From Oxyruncus cristatus (lineage: Eukaryota; Chordata; Aves; Passeriformes; Cotingidae): a stretch of 64,000 nt of DNA. The notes beneath the pieces were generated by a model, which was not told where the DNA came from, ran no database searches, and saw only the letters and a list, made by a program, of their open reading frames with translations. The stretch's first letter is position 1; the number at the start of each line of letters is the position of its first letter. The position numbers were made by a program, and so were the translations under genes. The stretch lies in assembly GCA_013399855.1 (NCBI GenBank), contig VXAY01004336.1, positions 740,076 through 804,075 on the forward strand. Reading direction: 5' to 3'. Of the stretch, positions 27,323 through 40,149 are shown in pieces.

Positions 27323-30300
27323 ATCTTTAGAGAGGCCTTGTGCCTGTCTGCTCTCAGCCATGGTCTCCTCTGGGACGCCTCAGCCAGTCAGGCAGCTGGA
27401 GTATGGGACTGCAGGGCACAGGGACCCTCAGCAGGCAGAGAAGCTGAAAAGGCGGAGCGGATGGTTATCATTGTGCCATCAATGCACATAACTGTAATTG
27501 CACTTCTTTGTTAAAGACTTAGTCTTTCCAAAATTTCACACATTATGCAGGACTGGAATTGGGAGATTAAAAAGAGCATGAACAGTTAGCAATGAAGGGA
27601 AGGTCTTTGCTCCTTTTACCACACTAATCTGCTGAGGAAAGACAGTTAAATTAAATCTGACTCCTTGAATATGTCTTCGTGCACACAGCTGTTAATTTGG
27701 GGTCAAGGAATGCACTCTATGTGAACTCCATAGCTTTATTTTAATTATTTTTTTTAAATCTATTAATTTTTCTTTTGAATTCACAACATGTTTCTGTTTC
27801 TTTCAGGGAACAATATGAGCACTTTCCAGTGGCCAAAAATAATATGTCTTATTTCCAGTGGATTTTAACCAAAGACTGCACAGGCCCATGGATGAAAAGT
27901 CTGCCTTATATTTCAAAGTACAAAGTTCAAATTTAGTAGCTACTCGTAGTTTTATTTTTAAATTTTAACAAGCCAGATACTCAGTTTTTGTAAATCAGAA
28001 GAACTCCACTGATGTTAAGGGAACTATGCCAAGCTGCATTAGCTTAGTATCTGGCTTCATAACTTTTTTCTCTTTGTATTGAATTCAGCTTTCAGTACGC
28101 ATGTACTAATAATTTGTCTGTAGTCTGTAACTGATTTTTTTTCTTTTATTATAAGTAAAAATACAGTATGTGAAATTCTGAAAATGAGTAGGCTTTGTGA
28201 AGAGAAGGTTGTAGGCATAAAAATAGATTAGAGTTGGACAGTGAAAATGTTGACAGAGAATGAGCAAAATCATATGGACAGAGTCTTTTTGGTCTCTGTA
28301 AGGCAGAAGATGATACAGCAATTTCCTTCCCTCTTTTACACTGAGACACAAGACTGTTCAGAAATAGAATGTGACAGCAACATGATTTTTGCCATCAATC
28401 CCAATGTCTGAGTCTTTCAAGAACAGCCTGAGGCCACACCAAACTCCCTGATCTGCCCATTCCCAAACTGTTGACACTCATGGGTTTCTTTCCCTGATGA
28501 TCCCTTTGTCATCCACTCCCTTGAATTTAATGATTAATTAAATCCTTGTATTGAATTGTATTGAATGTTTGCCTCTAACAAGCAGACAGGTATTATGCAA
28601 GGGTCCATGTATTCTGTGGGAGTCACTGCTGGGGCCAGGTTTGCTGGATGGGTGAGCTTCAAACTTGAGTCTTGCTAGGGCTATTCCTCAAGAATCGATA
28701 TTAACCTATCCACTGAGACAAAGATTTTACCTTTTTATTTGCACACTGTCCAAACAGGACAGCCTATAACTAAAACTGTTTGCAATGAAGAGTTACTTAG
28801 GCTAAAGGTCAGTCAGATGCATACCTCTTAGCATATCTGAGTGTACATAATTATAAGAAAGAAGACAGACCTGAATGTAGCAGAGCTATGGGTCTGCCCT
28901 GTTGGGTAGCTAGTGGCTGATCAGGGCTAAACAGGATAAGTCGTGGAGTGAGTGGACATGGGAGGTCTTCCCAGGAGTCTCCAGGAGTGTCTCTGGTTGA
29001 GTCACAGTCATCTCTGCATTTTATCCCATTTTATGCAGGTAGAAATGGAATGCACATCTGTCTGAATAAGGATCATGAGGTTCCATGAGGACACAGAGGG
29101 GCAAGGAAGCAGTGCCCATGTCATTTGGGCAGCAAACTAACCCCTCAACCAGGCAGACCCAACAAGTCTCCCTGTGAAAGTCTTCCTGAAAGTCTCTCTA
29201 ACAGCCCTTTCATCAAAAGCTAGACTTTTGATTCAAATCTTTACAGACTGATTACTTTTGTGATGTTTTTAAAACCCTTTAGAAATTCATGAACGAAAAA
29301 ACTACTCAATCTATGCTGCATGAACAAAACACGATTTGGAAAATGATTAGCAACATAAGGAGAGGGCAACTCCTGAGTTACATACATACAACCATAATCA
29401 AAACTTCACATGCAGTTAAAATGATGATAATTTTTTACCAGGCCTATAAAAAATTAGGATTTGTGCCATTTGTTTCCAGCAATGTATAGGAAGCACAAGA
29501 GACTAAGAAACATAGTAGTGGAAAACTTATATGACAGTGTCTGATATTGAAAGGACAATTTCTTGAGCTTTTTCTCATTTCTCTTCTTTGTTTCTCTGGC
29601 AGCAAATTTGTAAATTTGAATTTGAAATCCTTTTATTTTATTTGTCATGTAAAAATAGACTTGCATCTAAAAATCACACATGCATCTACTATTTTTGAGA
29701 ATTTTCAATTTTCATATCTATTTCTATACTTCCATGTAAATTTCAAATACAGTTTGACTGGTACTGCATAGAACAGGGTGATTTTTCACATGGTTTATAT
29801 TAGCTTAGCTCACATTTATCCAGCTTTGTGAACAGATTCATTCGTTGTAGTTGGATTAAATTTAGTGCAGATAGCCATGAAAACAAGGTATTTTTTAAGC
29901 CAAGAAAGCCAAATTTGTCCTCATTTACCTCCTGCGGAAAGCCATTAACTTTCATGAGTAGAAAGGAGAGCTGAAATTGGCTTTGTATACTGTGGAAATT
30001 GCTGCAATGCTTTGCAAACCCTTTCCTTTAGCTTTTTGTGGTTAAGGACACATGAGATGACAAATGCAACCAAAATTTTGACAATAGATTCACTGGTTAG
30101 AAAGTTGAAAAGCTTCAATTTAAATGAACTCATGTCCACAAAATTTCCAGAAAGCACCGTATTTCTCAACATATTTCTCAACAGCTGCAGAATCACTGAA
30201 GACAGTATATGAGTATATGAGAAAGTGAAGTCCATCATGACCTTATCTCTGCAGCAGTTAGACAATGACAGGATGACCAACCTGCAGATAAATGCTCCAC

Positions 30301-30432
30301 TGTTCCAGAAGTGGTGAAGTCATAAGAGGTTTTTTTCCCCTCAGGATGAGTACCATCCAAGTCTCTCATACTGCACACAGATGAAAATGTAATAGGTAAT
30401 AAGAACGGAAACACAAGGCACATGTTTTGATG
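27323..30432. other. Intergenic, nothing recognised
   Basis: No coding exon or recognisable element was seen. The segment ends where the composite CR1 begins. Confidence 0.65.
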
Positions 30433-31796
30433 GTCTAGAGCTTAATGATGGTGCTGATAGGGTTGAGTGTTTATGGGTAAGAATCAGGGGGAAGGCCAAC
30501 AAGGCGGATATCCTGCTGGGATTCTATTTCAGACCAGCCAGCCAGGAGGAAAAGGCAGAAGAAATATTCTGTAAGCAGCTGGGACAAGTCTCACAATCGC
30601 TCGCCCTTGTTCTTATGGGGAAATTCAACTTACAAGATGTCTGCTGGAAATACAACACAGCAGAGAAGATACAGTCTGGAAGGTTCCTGGAGCATGTGGA
30701 AGAAAAGTTCCTGATAGAGCTGGTGAGGGAGCCAGCTAGGGAACTCACTCCCTGGACTTAAGGTTTGTGAACAGAGAAGGACTGTTGGGTGATATGATGT
30801 CTGGAGGCCATCTGGGACACAGTGATCACAAAATGCTAAGACTTTTCACTTCTCAAAGTAAGGAAAGCAGCCAGCAGAACTGCCACCTTGGACTTCTGAA
30901 AGGCAGACTTTGGCCGGTATAGGAGACTGGTTGATAGGCAGTCCTGAAGGGCAAAGAGGTCCAGGAAGGCTGGACATTCTCAATAAGGAAATGTTACAGG
31001 CACAAGATCAGGTCATCTCCATATGCCAAAATGTAGATGGTAGGGAAGAAGACCAGCCTAACTGGACAGAGAGCTCTGGCTGGAACTGAGGAAAAACAGA
31101 AGAGTTTATGACCTTTGGAAGAAGTGGTGGGCCACTCAGGATGACTACAAGGATGTTACGTGATTTTTCAGAGAGAAAATTTGCAGAGCCAAAGTTCAGC
31201 TAGAACTTAATTTAGGAAGAATTTCTTCACTAAGAGGAATTTCTTCACAGAAAGGGTGATTAGACTTTGGAATGGGCTGCCCAGGGAGGTGGTGGAGTCA
31301 CTGTCCCTGGAGGTGTTTAAGGAAAGACTGGATGTGGCACTTAGTGCCATGGTCTGGTCAACATGGTGGTGTTCAGTCATATGTTGGAGTCGATGATCTC
31401 AGACATCTTTTCCAATCTAATTGATTCTGTGATTCTATCATCTGGCTACTGCCATAAAAGACAACAAAAAAAAGACAGTTACTTGGAAGGAGGTTGTAGC
31501 AAGTTAGAAGTCAGACTCTTCTCCCAAGAAACAAGAGACAGGACAAGAAGAAATGGCCTCAAGTTGTGCCAAGGGAGGTAGAGATTGGATATTAGTCAAA
31601 ATTTCTTCCCCAGAAGGGTTGTCAAAGGAAGAGGTTGCCCAGGGAAGTTCTGGAGTCACCATTCCTGGAAATATTTAAAAGGCGTATAGATGTGGCACCT
31701 GGGGACATGGCTTAGTGGTGGACTTGACAGTGCTAATGGTTGGACTTAATGATCTTATAGGTCTTTTCCAATCTCAACAATTCTGTGATTCTATTA
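30433..31796 (+). mobile_element. CR1 with endonuclease region joined to its 3' end, interrupted by another CR1
   Basis: The left part is CR1 ORF2 endonuclease region: GCGGATATCCTGCTGGGATT near 30504, GGGGAAATTCAACTTACAAG near 30618 (degraded GDFN motif), GACTTCTGAAAGGCAGACTT near 30892 and GTTTATGACCTTTGGAAGAA near 31104. The reading frame is broken by stops. At 31212-31439 a second CR1 tail interrupts it; the host sequence resumes TCTGGCTACTGCCATAAAAG. After about 40 more bases it jumps to the CR1 3' region (AGACAGGACAAGAAGAAATG to a final TGATTCTAT), so most of the reverse transcriptase is missing. Confidence 0.9.
31212..31439 (+). mobile_element. Nested CR1 3'-end insertion
   Basis: A short CR1 tail (GGGCTGCCCAGGGAGGTGGT, CTGTCCCTGGAGGTGTTTAA, GATTCTGTGATTCTAT) sits inside an older CR1. 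Its left end has an imperfect tandem duplication of GAATTTCTTCAC (31219-31230 and 31237-31248). There is no clear target-site duplication beyond one or two bases, as is usual for CR1. Confidence 0.9.
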
Positions 31797-33210
31797 ATAA
31801 AAAGGCTCTAACTGTAAAAATGAACAAAACCCCAAAAATTGCCTTAAAGAGACAATGACCACATTTCCTTCCATCTAAGCTAGGTCAGGTGCATGTGATG
31901 TCTTGGGACTTTCCATTCAGCTCTATGACAGCCCCTCTGTGCAAGTGCTGCTCCATCAGCCACAAAGGCTCTTTCAGGAATGCTGTGAGGAAAGGGAGAG
32001 AGCAGTTACAATCTGCAGCATTTTTCTAGATATGCCTGAGATTTTTCTGTCACAAATTGTTTTATTCACTGATTCATTAAAAGCTATTTATGGGGAACGG
32101 CTTGAATGTAATTCAAAAGAGAAAAAAAATCCCCTCCCTGCCTTTTCAAATTGCTGAAAAATACTGCTCTAGGTTTCCAAAATAAAATGTTTCCCTTGGA
32201 ACTTGTTAGAAAATATTTCAAAACTTCTGGAAATGTACTTTTGAAATGTAAGTAACTTCTTGTTACAAAAAAGTTTAAAACATCCAGAGAAAAGACATTA
32301 TCAGATGAAAATACTTCCTTTGTTCCAACAACAGCATTTTTGGTTGCTGATCTGTGAAAATTTTAAAAAACTGCTTTTCCTCCCTTTGCAGAAGAAAATG
32401 TTTTGAAAAATTAAAACTTCCGACAATTAAATAAAAATGTTCCCTTGCTACTCTAATCAGACCTTGAAAAGTCCTCACAAAAGCTCTATTTAACTGAAGT
32501 TTCTCAGTTCTCAGCTTTCTCAATACAAACAAATACTTTACAGACATTTTGCTGGACAGTCTGTGAGGAGGTGGCTTTACTGGGAGACACAGTGGGCTGC
32601 AATTCCTTCTTCAGCTATTTATCACACCAGGAGCTTCCTATTACATGACTGAGGCCACTCAAGCAAAGTTCTCCCTGCTTCACCTCTACACACAACAAAC
32701 ACAACATTTAGCCTTGAAATACTGGCAATTTCCCCATGGATACTGAGGTATGGAAAAGACCGGGATGTCCACGTGTTCTCCTTCCTGTAGGTGGCCACCT
32801 GATGGCCACAGATTTTGGTGAAAATGTCAATATTTGCGTATACTTCTCCCCAGTTTTACACTGAAAGCCTTGATTTGGTCTTTGCTGTGTTACATTGGAA
32901 AACTGACTTTTGTTTTGCTTAGAAATGCTTGTGTTCCATTGCATCATGGTATTTGTAGTATGTAATGAAATTTAACAACACAGGCAGAACACAGTCAACC
33001 GGATTTCAGTATTGCTTCTTGGTTTTATGTTTATCTTTTAATCTTTTTTGTGTCTTAAATCTGCCGTCAACAAAACAAAGCACTCTGATCAGGCCAAGCC
33101 TTAAAAAATAAATGCAATGGCACAGAAATATTCTTATGCTATCGGTGATTAATATGTATACAGTGTTAGTTTAGTGCCATCAAGTGACCAAAAATATGAA
33201 ACAGCACTCC

Positions 33211-33325
33211 TATTTTTTTTTCAGTTTCGGGAGGGGGGTGTTTGTGGGTTTTTTTGTTGTTTGGTTTTTTTTTCCTTTTGTTATGTTTTGGCTTTTTTGT
33301 TTAGTTTTTTTTAGTTTTTTTAATC
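33211..33325. repeat. T/G-rich low-complexity tract
   Basis: T runs of 5-9 are separated by G or GG, with almost no A or C. Confidence 0.9.
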
Positions 33326-33809
33326 TAAAGAAAATTAGCCTGTTATCCTTTTGATATAAGTAGAGCGAAATAACTTCACAGGCATTTTATGGTCTACATC
33401 TACATCATTTTTAATAAGAATCTCGAAGTTAGATTCAAAATTTCTTCCACACATTGATAAATTGAAGCCTCCTCTGTTTTCTCAGATTATGAGGTTTGAA
33501 GTACTTCACTCACTTCCAGCTGAAATTCTTGCTGTGTAGAACTCAATAAGAGGTCTCACCTAGGTGAAAACTCATAGCAATTTTTATCATGTGGTAGTAT
33601 CCAAAGGCTCCAATGGAAGGTTTTTTAATGAAGGGCATCATAAACTGGGTGTATAAATCCTTATTTTGTTTTCTGAAATGAAGAAGCTACTTCTGTCAGA
33701 AACAAGTATCTTAAATAGTTTGAAACAGATACATCAAGAAAAATGTTTAGGTTTTAATATGTCCGCTTATTATATGATCAAATATTGCATAAACAAGCAG
33801 AGGTAATGT

Positions 33810-33861
33810 AAACATCCAAAAAAACATTTAAAAACATTTAAAAAACATCTAAAAAACATTT
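33810..33861. repeat. A-rich tandem array, about 10-base period
   Basis: About five imperfect copies of AAAACATTTA. Confidence 0.85.
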
Positions 33862-36800
33862 CTGCAAGTTATTTTTCCAGATTTCATCTTTATAAAATAT
33901 ATGTAAATTTATTTCATTAATGTAGTATGTGAATATAATTAAGTTCCTGATTTGACAGGATGGAACCAATCTCAGAAGCATCAATCTGACGTGGAGTGAA
34001 TGCATTTCTTCCTGAGTCTGTTGCATTGATTTCCCACCAACAGATAGAGATGTGTATCAGTCACCAGGTAAAGTTAAGCTCTAGAATTGACAGAAAAGGA
34101 ATGCAAACAGTTTATTAAACACACTAGGGAGCAAAGGGAGAAGTTAGGAGAGTTGAGCATCCACAGACAAGACAGTAAACAGAAGTGTTTTTAAAATCCC
34201 AGATCGTGCCTTGGTATGTAATAAACAAGCTTCAAGATTAGTGGTCTGCCAGGGCTTGTTGTGGTGGAGGTCAGAATGAAATATCACTACAAATCTTGCC
34301 TGTTAGCTGGGTGTCCCACAAACAAAAATAGTGCCACAGGTGATTTAGTATAAGTATTTTCCTAATAGTTTGCCACATGTGTCCCTTTACAAATTACTTT
34401 CTGTATCATGTGTGGACAGTTGGCACTTGTGGTCACAGCTTCTGGTGAAATATAAGGAAGAACAAATATTTGTGCTGTTATTTCATAAGAGTGGTTTACA
34501 GTTAGATCTATTTTGTGTAAATCCTGCAAAAATCGAAAGCTCTGCACATACCCCCTAGCTTTTGAAGTGTTTTCACATGTTGGCTGGGAGTGTCCTAAGT
34601 GCACTAGGAGCTGTGTAATCAGTATTCCTGTATTTAGACACTGCAGCATATTTAAATGTATGATAACTACTTGTTTTTCATTATACTTCCTTCTGGTTTG
34701 TTTCTCACTTTCCTATGAAGTTATAAAAATTTATACTTCAAAAAATATTTGCTTCTTAATAAAGTTTCTAAATCTCTTTAAAAAATAGGGGGGGGGGGGC
34801 AAAGCACTTCAACATGTGGCAATGACTTGAGCACAGAGGGCAGAAGAGACCAGAGGAACATCTGCACCAGTTCTAAAGATATATGCGTTCGCTGGCAAAA
34901 ACTGAAAGACAATTTTGAAGAGACAAATTCATTTAAACATCAACCCTAAATTACAAGGTTTCCGATTGAGAAAGGGTTTTGGATACTGCTTTAGTGATTG
35001 ACTGAGAGGCACTGGTCAGAGAAGAGGGAAACTGAATGTCAACCAAATGCTGTCAGTAATTTACAGGTAGAATCTTACCGTGTCCATCATAACATTTCCT
35101 TCTGCTAATGACATCTGCTTATGGTCTCACCACTAATTTAGACTTTTGGGGTCTTGCTGGTTTCCTTGACTTTCTAATGGTCCAGTTGCCATTATCAGTA
35201 ACTAATTTGGCTCCAGGGCTCTAATTGATTTAATGTCATGGACCACAATATCTTGCTTCTTATTATACAAATGCAATCAAAAGATGCTTCCTCTCCTAAT
35301 TTACTGTGTACTTATATAAAAAGGGAACAAATCTTTACAGTCAGAGGAAATAAAAATAACCAGTCAAAACCATTCACATAGGTACAACTGGCTAGAAGAA
35401 TGCGATTCACTTGTGGGACATAGGTGTGGTGATCCATACAGTGATGAAAAAACATACTTTGGTCTTTTTTTTTTCTTCTGTTTCCTTCTTTCCAAACCAC
35501 CACAGCTCATTGCCTAAGTTGTCAGCCAAAGTGCTGCACCCTTTAGTGCCCGACTATTTACAGATGCTGAGCATACAGGCTCCTTTAAAGCATGGATTCC
35601 AGGTTCAAATCCCAGAAGAAGAGTAGGTGGTTTTTGCTTTAGACTTCTAAAAATTTTTAGTTACTTGAAGTATGTGATTGCAGCATATGAACTCTTTAAT
35701 CTTTACCACTTGACGGTAACAAGCCAAATACTGTTCCAGTGTCTAAACCATCTTTCCAATATCCTTTGGAAAGAAGTGAACAGGTAACTTGAACCGCTTC
35801 TTTCATTAATTGTCTTCCCCTTTGGGAATGTTTAAATAAATATTTAAGTATGGGAAGGCATGTAGAAATAGGAGCTGTTCAATTTATTTTCTGCATATTG
35901 CTGAGTGATATGGTCCAAAGTAGTTTATCACACCCTGTTCTGTTCCAATTCTTTGAACAGAAGGATATTGAAGTCAGGCTATTATAATGAGGCAGCAGTA
36001 TCAAATATTGAATTTTTCTCTTTCACATCACACCAAGTGGGAACTCTGAATGTGATCCTGTAAAAATTACCATATGCTTATAAGTACTGAGCAGAAGCTC
36101 TAGCTTGGTTTTGGAAATTTTTCAGAACACACAAGCACCCAGAATTTCACCTCTGCTCCTCTTAGAATGCAAAAAACTGCTTTTCATCTCCCTTCCTAAC
36201 CAGCCAGCTGATAGCAGATAAGTTTCCACAACAACTAAATGCACAGCTTACAAAGCAGCTATAAGAGCAGTGTGCTTTGTGGCCAGGGAACTTTCCCTCC
36301 ATAATGCTGCCTGATGTCCAGCCTGTCCAGGCATGTCTAATCACTATAACTCATGAGATCAACATGGCCACAGAGATTTTTAAACGCTTAGAACACACCG
36401 AAAGTTAGTCCTGCATGTGTGTGAATATGGCAATCGGTGAGTTTAATCTTTAGGGCAAATTTGGGGTTGTTTGCTGTTACCAAATAACATAACATAACCC
36501 ATAATGTTTCTTTGAAAGCACCTCCTGCAGCACATGACTCATTTTACTCAGCTGTAGTTAAAATTAAACTTAAAATTAAATATCTAATTTAAGACAGTCA
36601 CCTGGACTCTCTCCATAGTGAATGGAGCACCATGAGAAGTTCCTATCCTATAGGAAGCAATTTATTTTCCTTAAGCGATATCCAAGATAAGAACAGTGAA
36701 TCACCCACCTCTCTCCATGATGCACAGCAGAAACAAAAACTATCTCAGACTAAAAGCTTAACTTGTATATTTGGCTAACTTTAGGTGAGAAGAAACCATC

Positions 36801-37316
36801 CTTAGCACCTCAAGTGCAATTAGTTCCTGAAGAAATTCTGTTGTAAACAACCGCTCTGAATAGAAGAGTTGTTTGTGTTCATCTGTCACTTCACCAGCTG
36901 CTCTGAAACAAAATACAACTCTATGGACTGGTGACAGAAGAGAAAGCAATTTTAGTTAAGAAAAAAATCTAGTCTTACATTCAGAAATATATGCTTAGGA
37001 CATCTGTATTACATATCATACAAAATGTGCCAAGTTTTTTAGATGGGAATGAAGAAGGAAAGGCATTTATACATTTGTTGTGTGTTCTTCAATATATGGA
37101 GAAGAATCTAATTTGCTTATGTAGACTTTAATTGTACTGACCTTTTATCTCCCCAGTTCATCACACAGTGTTAGCTTTCAGACAGAACTTATGTCATCAT
37201 ACGTTTTCTCTTTTTCTTTGTTGAACTGGGTTTTGGTTTAGGGAAACAGAAGTCAACCAATAATTTAGAATATGTATCAAAGACATAATACAAGTTTGTC
37301 CAAACATCTGAAAATT

Positions 37317-37358
37317 AATCTAAATTATGCATTGATTAACCTAAATTATACATTGATC
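37317..37358. repeat. 21-base tandem duplication
   Basis: AATCTAAATTATGCATTGATT is followed directly by a copy that differs at three positions. It lies about 90 bases left of the rearranged CR1 cluster. Confidence 0.9.
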
Positions 37359-37445
37359 TAAAATGGAAACATGAATATTATTCTACCACAGGCTCTTCTT
37401 TGCAGCAAGAATTATGTTGGATACAAAACAGAAACAATTAATACA

Positions 37446-37790
37446 TAAATCACAGAATATATTAAGTTGGAAGGCACCCACAAGGATCAACAGAGAAGAG
37501 ATTAGTGCCTGTCCCTCTTCTTACCCTCACAAGGCAGTTGTAGACTGCAATGAGGTCTCCCCTCAGTCTCCTCTTCTCCAGGCTGAACAGACCAAGTAAC
37601 CTCAGTCACTCCTTGTACAACTTCCCCTCAAAGTCCTTCACCATCTTTGTTGCCCTCCTTTGGACACTCTCTAACCGCTTAAAATCTTTCTTATATTGTG
37701 GTGACCAAAACTGCATGCAATATCCAAACTAAAACTCCCCTGACACAACTTCAGGCCATTCCCTTGGGTCTTCTCACTGGACACCTCAAA
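37446..37790 (-). mobile_element. Rearranged CR1 fragments, antisense
   Basis: Three CR1 blocks in antisense orientation lie side by side: a 3'-tail piece (CACAGAATATATTAAGTTGG), a middle block (GCAATGAGGTCTCCCCTCAG through CTTCACCATCTTTGTTGCCC) and a short block (CACAACTTCAGGCCATTCCC). In an intact CR1 the third block belongs between the first two, so this is either a rearranged copy or remnants of two copies. Confidence 0.88.
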
Positions 37791-40149
37791 TGGCCTAACA
37801 TACCTGGGACAATTAACTATGCAAAAAATGTAAGTATTTAAAATATTCTTAACTGAAATCTTTTAAAGGTTTTAAAGGCCACATAGCTAAGCAAATTAAA
37901 CAGTTTAGTCCTGCATCTCAATTCTTCTTTTGCTTTATTTTCCCTTCCCCACATCCAAGCAAACAACCCCCTGCCAGGGAAGGTACTTCTTAGCAGAACA
38001 CTGAACCTGTTGACAAAAAAAGGGAGACTTGTGATCTTAATATTTAGAGTGGGATTTAAACTTCCCTTTGACATAAGGTTTTATACATATATATATATAT
38101 TCTTAAACATATAGTCAAATGCAGTTGCTCATGAGGAAAGGAGTGAAACAATGTATTCATCTGCCATGTATTCATTTGTTCTGCCAACAAATCAACTTTG
38201 CACATACAAAAATAGAGAAACCCAATGACATTACAAGTTACTTTTAAAATTTCCATTTAAGTGATACATTATGGTAGTGGATAAAATGGAAACCAGTATT
38301 TAGTCTGCAAGGATTATTATATATTACTTTTGCATAATGTATTGGCCTTCAATAGATGTTTCCTCCCTCCGACTTTTCATGTTTTCTCTCACCACCACTG
38401 TCCATGTTTATTTTCATTACTATGATATAAAATACAACTCCATTGTCCTGTGGACTATATGTAGCAAGTTTTCCTTAAAATACTGCCTATACTGAGAAAT
38501 GACTCAAGGGCTCATCGACTTTTCAAATCAACTTTTGTGGTACCACATTTAATAGCTCTACAACAGAGTAGAGTGACTCATGCATCTAATGAGTTGTGGG
38601 TGTTGGAGGGGAGCCAAGTTGTCAGCTCCATAAAGTAGGGACATGGGGTAGGGGATATCTTACTTGATGAATACATTCAGGTTTTGTTTTTCCAGTATAG
38701 TTTGCATGTGTTCTAAATCTGTTTTGGTAAAGTAAATATACTCTTTTCTGTTACAAATCTGTCTCTGATCTTTAAAATTTGCACACTCATAAAGAGACTA
38801 AGTCAGTATCATTGTATTCCCCAGCAGTGCAACTATATAAAAGTGTACCAGATTATCCTTGGATTACCATACACTCTGTCCTATTTTACAAGTCCTCTTC
38901 AGGACACTTTCATAATGAAGTGCAGGGATCTGTCTGAGCCGTGTGTACCAAATCAGAGGCTGCAAATCAGCCCTCAAATTCTACATAGCTTAATCTACAA
39001 AAAAGAGATGTTAGTAATGTCAGTGAAGGAATACAGTGACCTAAAGGAGATGTATTAACTACCTAATCCTTCAAGGAGTACTAAAATCAAAACAACTTAT
39101 AGTCAAGTACTCCATTTAAGCATAGGTGTGATTCAGAGGTATTTCACTAGAAACATTAATTTTACATAAAATCATCGATTTAAATTGCTGTGTAAAATAA
39201 TTGTACAAGCTTGTCTCTCCCTTGCCTTTACACTTTGACTCACAGATCAGATTTAAATGTTGACAGTACAAATCTGCCTCCATGATCATTTTCCTCCAGG
39301 TAAAATGGTAAATTATGTATTTGTTTAACTAAAATTGATTTTAAATCAAACACTTACAAACTATGTGTACACATATAAATCGATTTACACCTAGCTCAAA
39401 AAAACGTAGCAGAACTTAGTACAAGAATGATGATTACAAACTAGTTTAAATGAGAATGGAGTTTGCAATTCTATGATCAGGGTAAACAGAGAACTTGGAC
39501 CTAGTGTCTGCTTTGCAGAATTTATCCAGTACTAAACTTTTCCTGACAGCAAAACCAATTAATATTTGTATCTCTCAAAAAAATACCTTCTTTACAAAAC
39601 TGCAAACTTATTTTAAATAGTTTAAATATCATTAAACTTGTGAGGTGACAATTCTGGGGTTTTCCCCCATGAAAAAAAAATGTACTTCTGCTTTCTGACT
39701 AGTTCTACTAATAATTTTCTACTAAATACTAGTAAAGCTAAAGTATTCTTTACTAGTTTTGCCTTTGGTTAATGTGTTGTGGTTTGGCCATTGACAAATC
39801 TTGCAGAATAAATATATTATTGGATGAATTCTTGAACTACACTCAAGAGTCTTTTATGTTCCCAAGAATTCAGTGGGAACTTCACTGTTGACTTCAACAG
39901 TTGAGGTCAAGCCTATTCTGAACATGTCTAAAAATGCTCAGGACAATAGAATGGATTGGCATGAAACACTTGAGCATTGTATTTCATTAACCTTTTTAGA
40001 TACCTGAAAGACAAAGCTTTACTAGTTAAATATGAGTTTGGTAGTGTCACAGAGATATGATGGTACATGTGAGTGATAGTTGTATATTAGAATTCTGGGA
40101 AAATGGGCACAGTAAATCAGGGGATGACGATTCAATGTGTATTGAATCC
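37791..40149. other. Intergenic, nothing recognised
   Basis: A TA microsatellite lies at about 38081-38101. Otherwise nothing was recognised. Confidence 0.65.

Larger units (their letters stand above)
31797..37445. other. Intergenic with low-complexity tracts
   Basis: It holds a T/G-rich tract (about 33211-33325), a 10-base A-rich tandem array (33810-33861), a G12 run (34788-34799) and a 21-base duplication (37317-37358). No gene was recognised. Confidence 0.7.

Noticed and set aside
35595..35625. GGTTCAAATCCC, resembling a tRNA B box
   Set aside because: No A box at the right distance, no acceptor-stem pairing and no cloverleaf could be found upstream.
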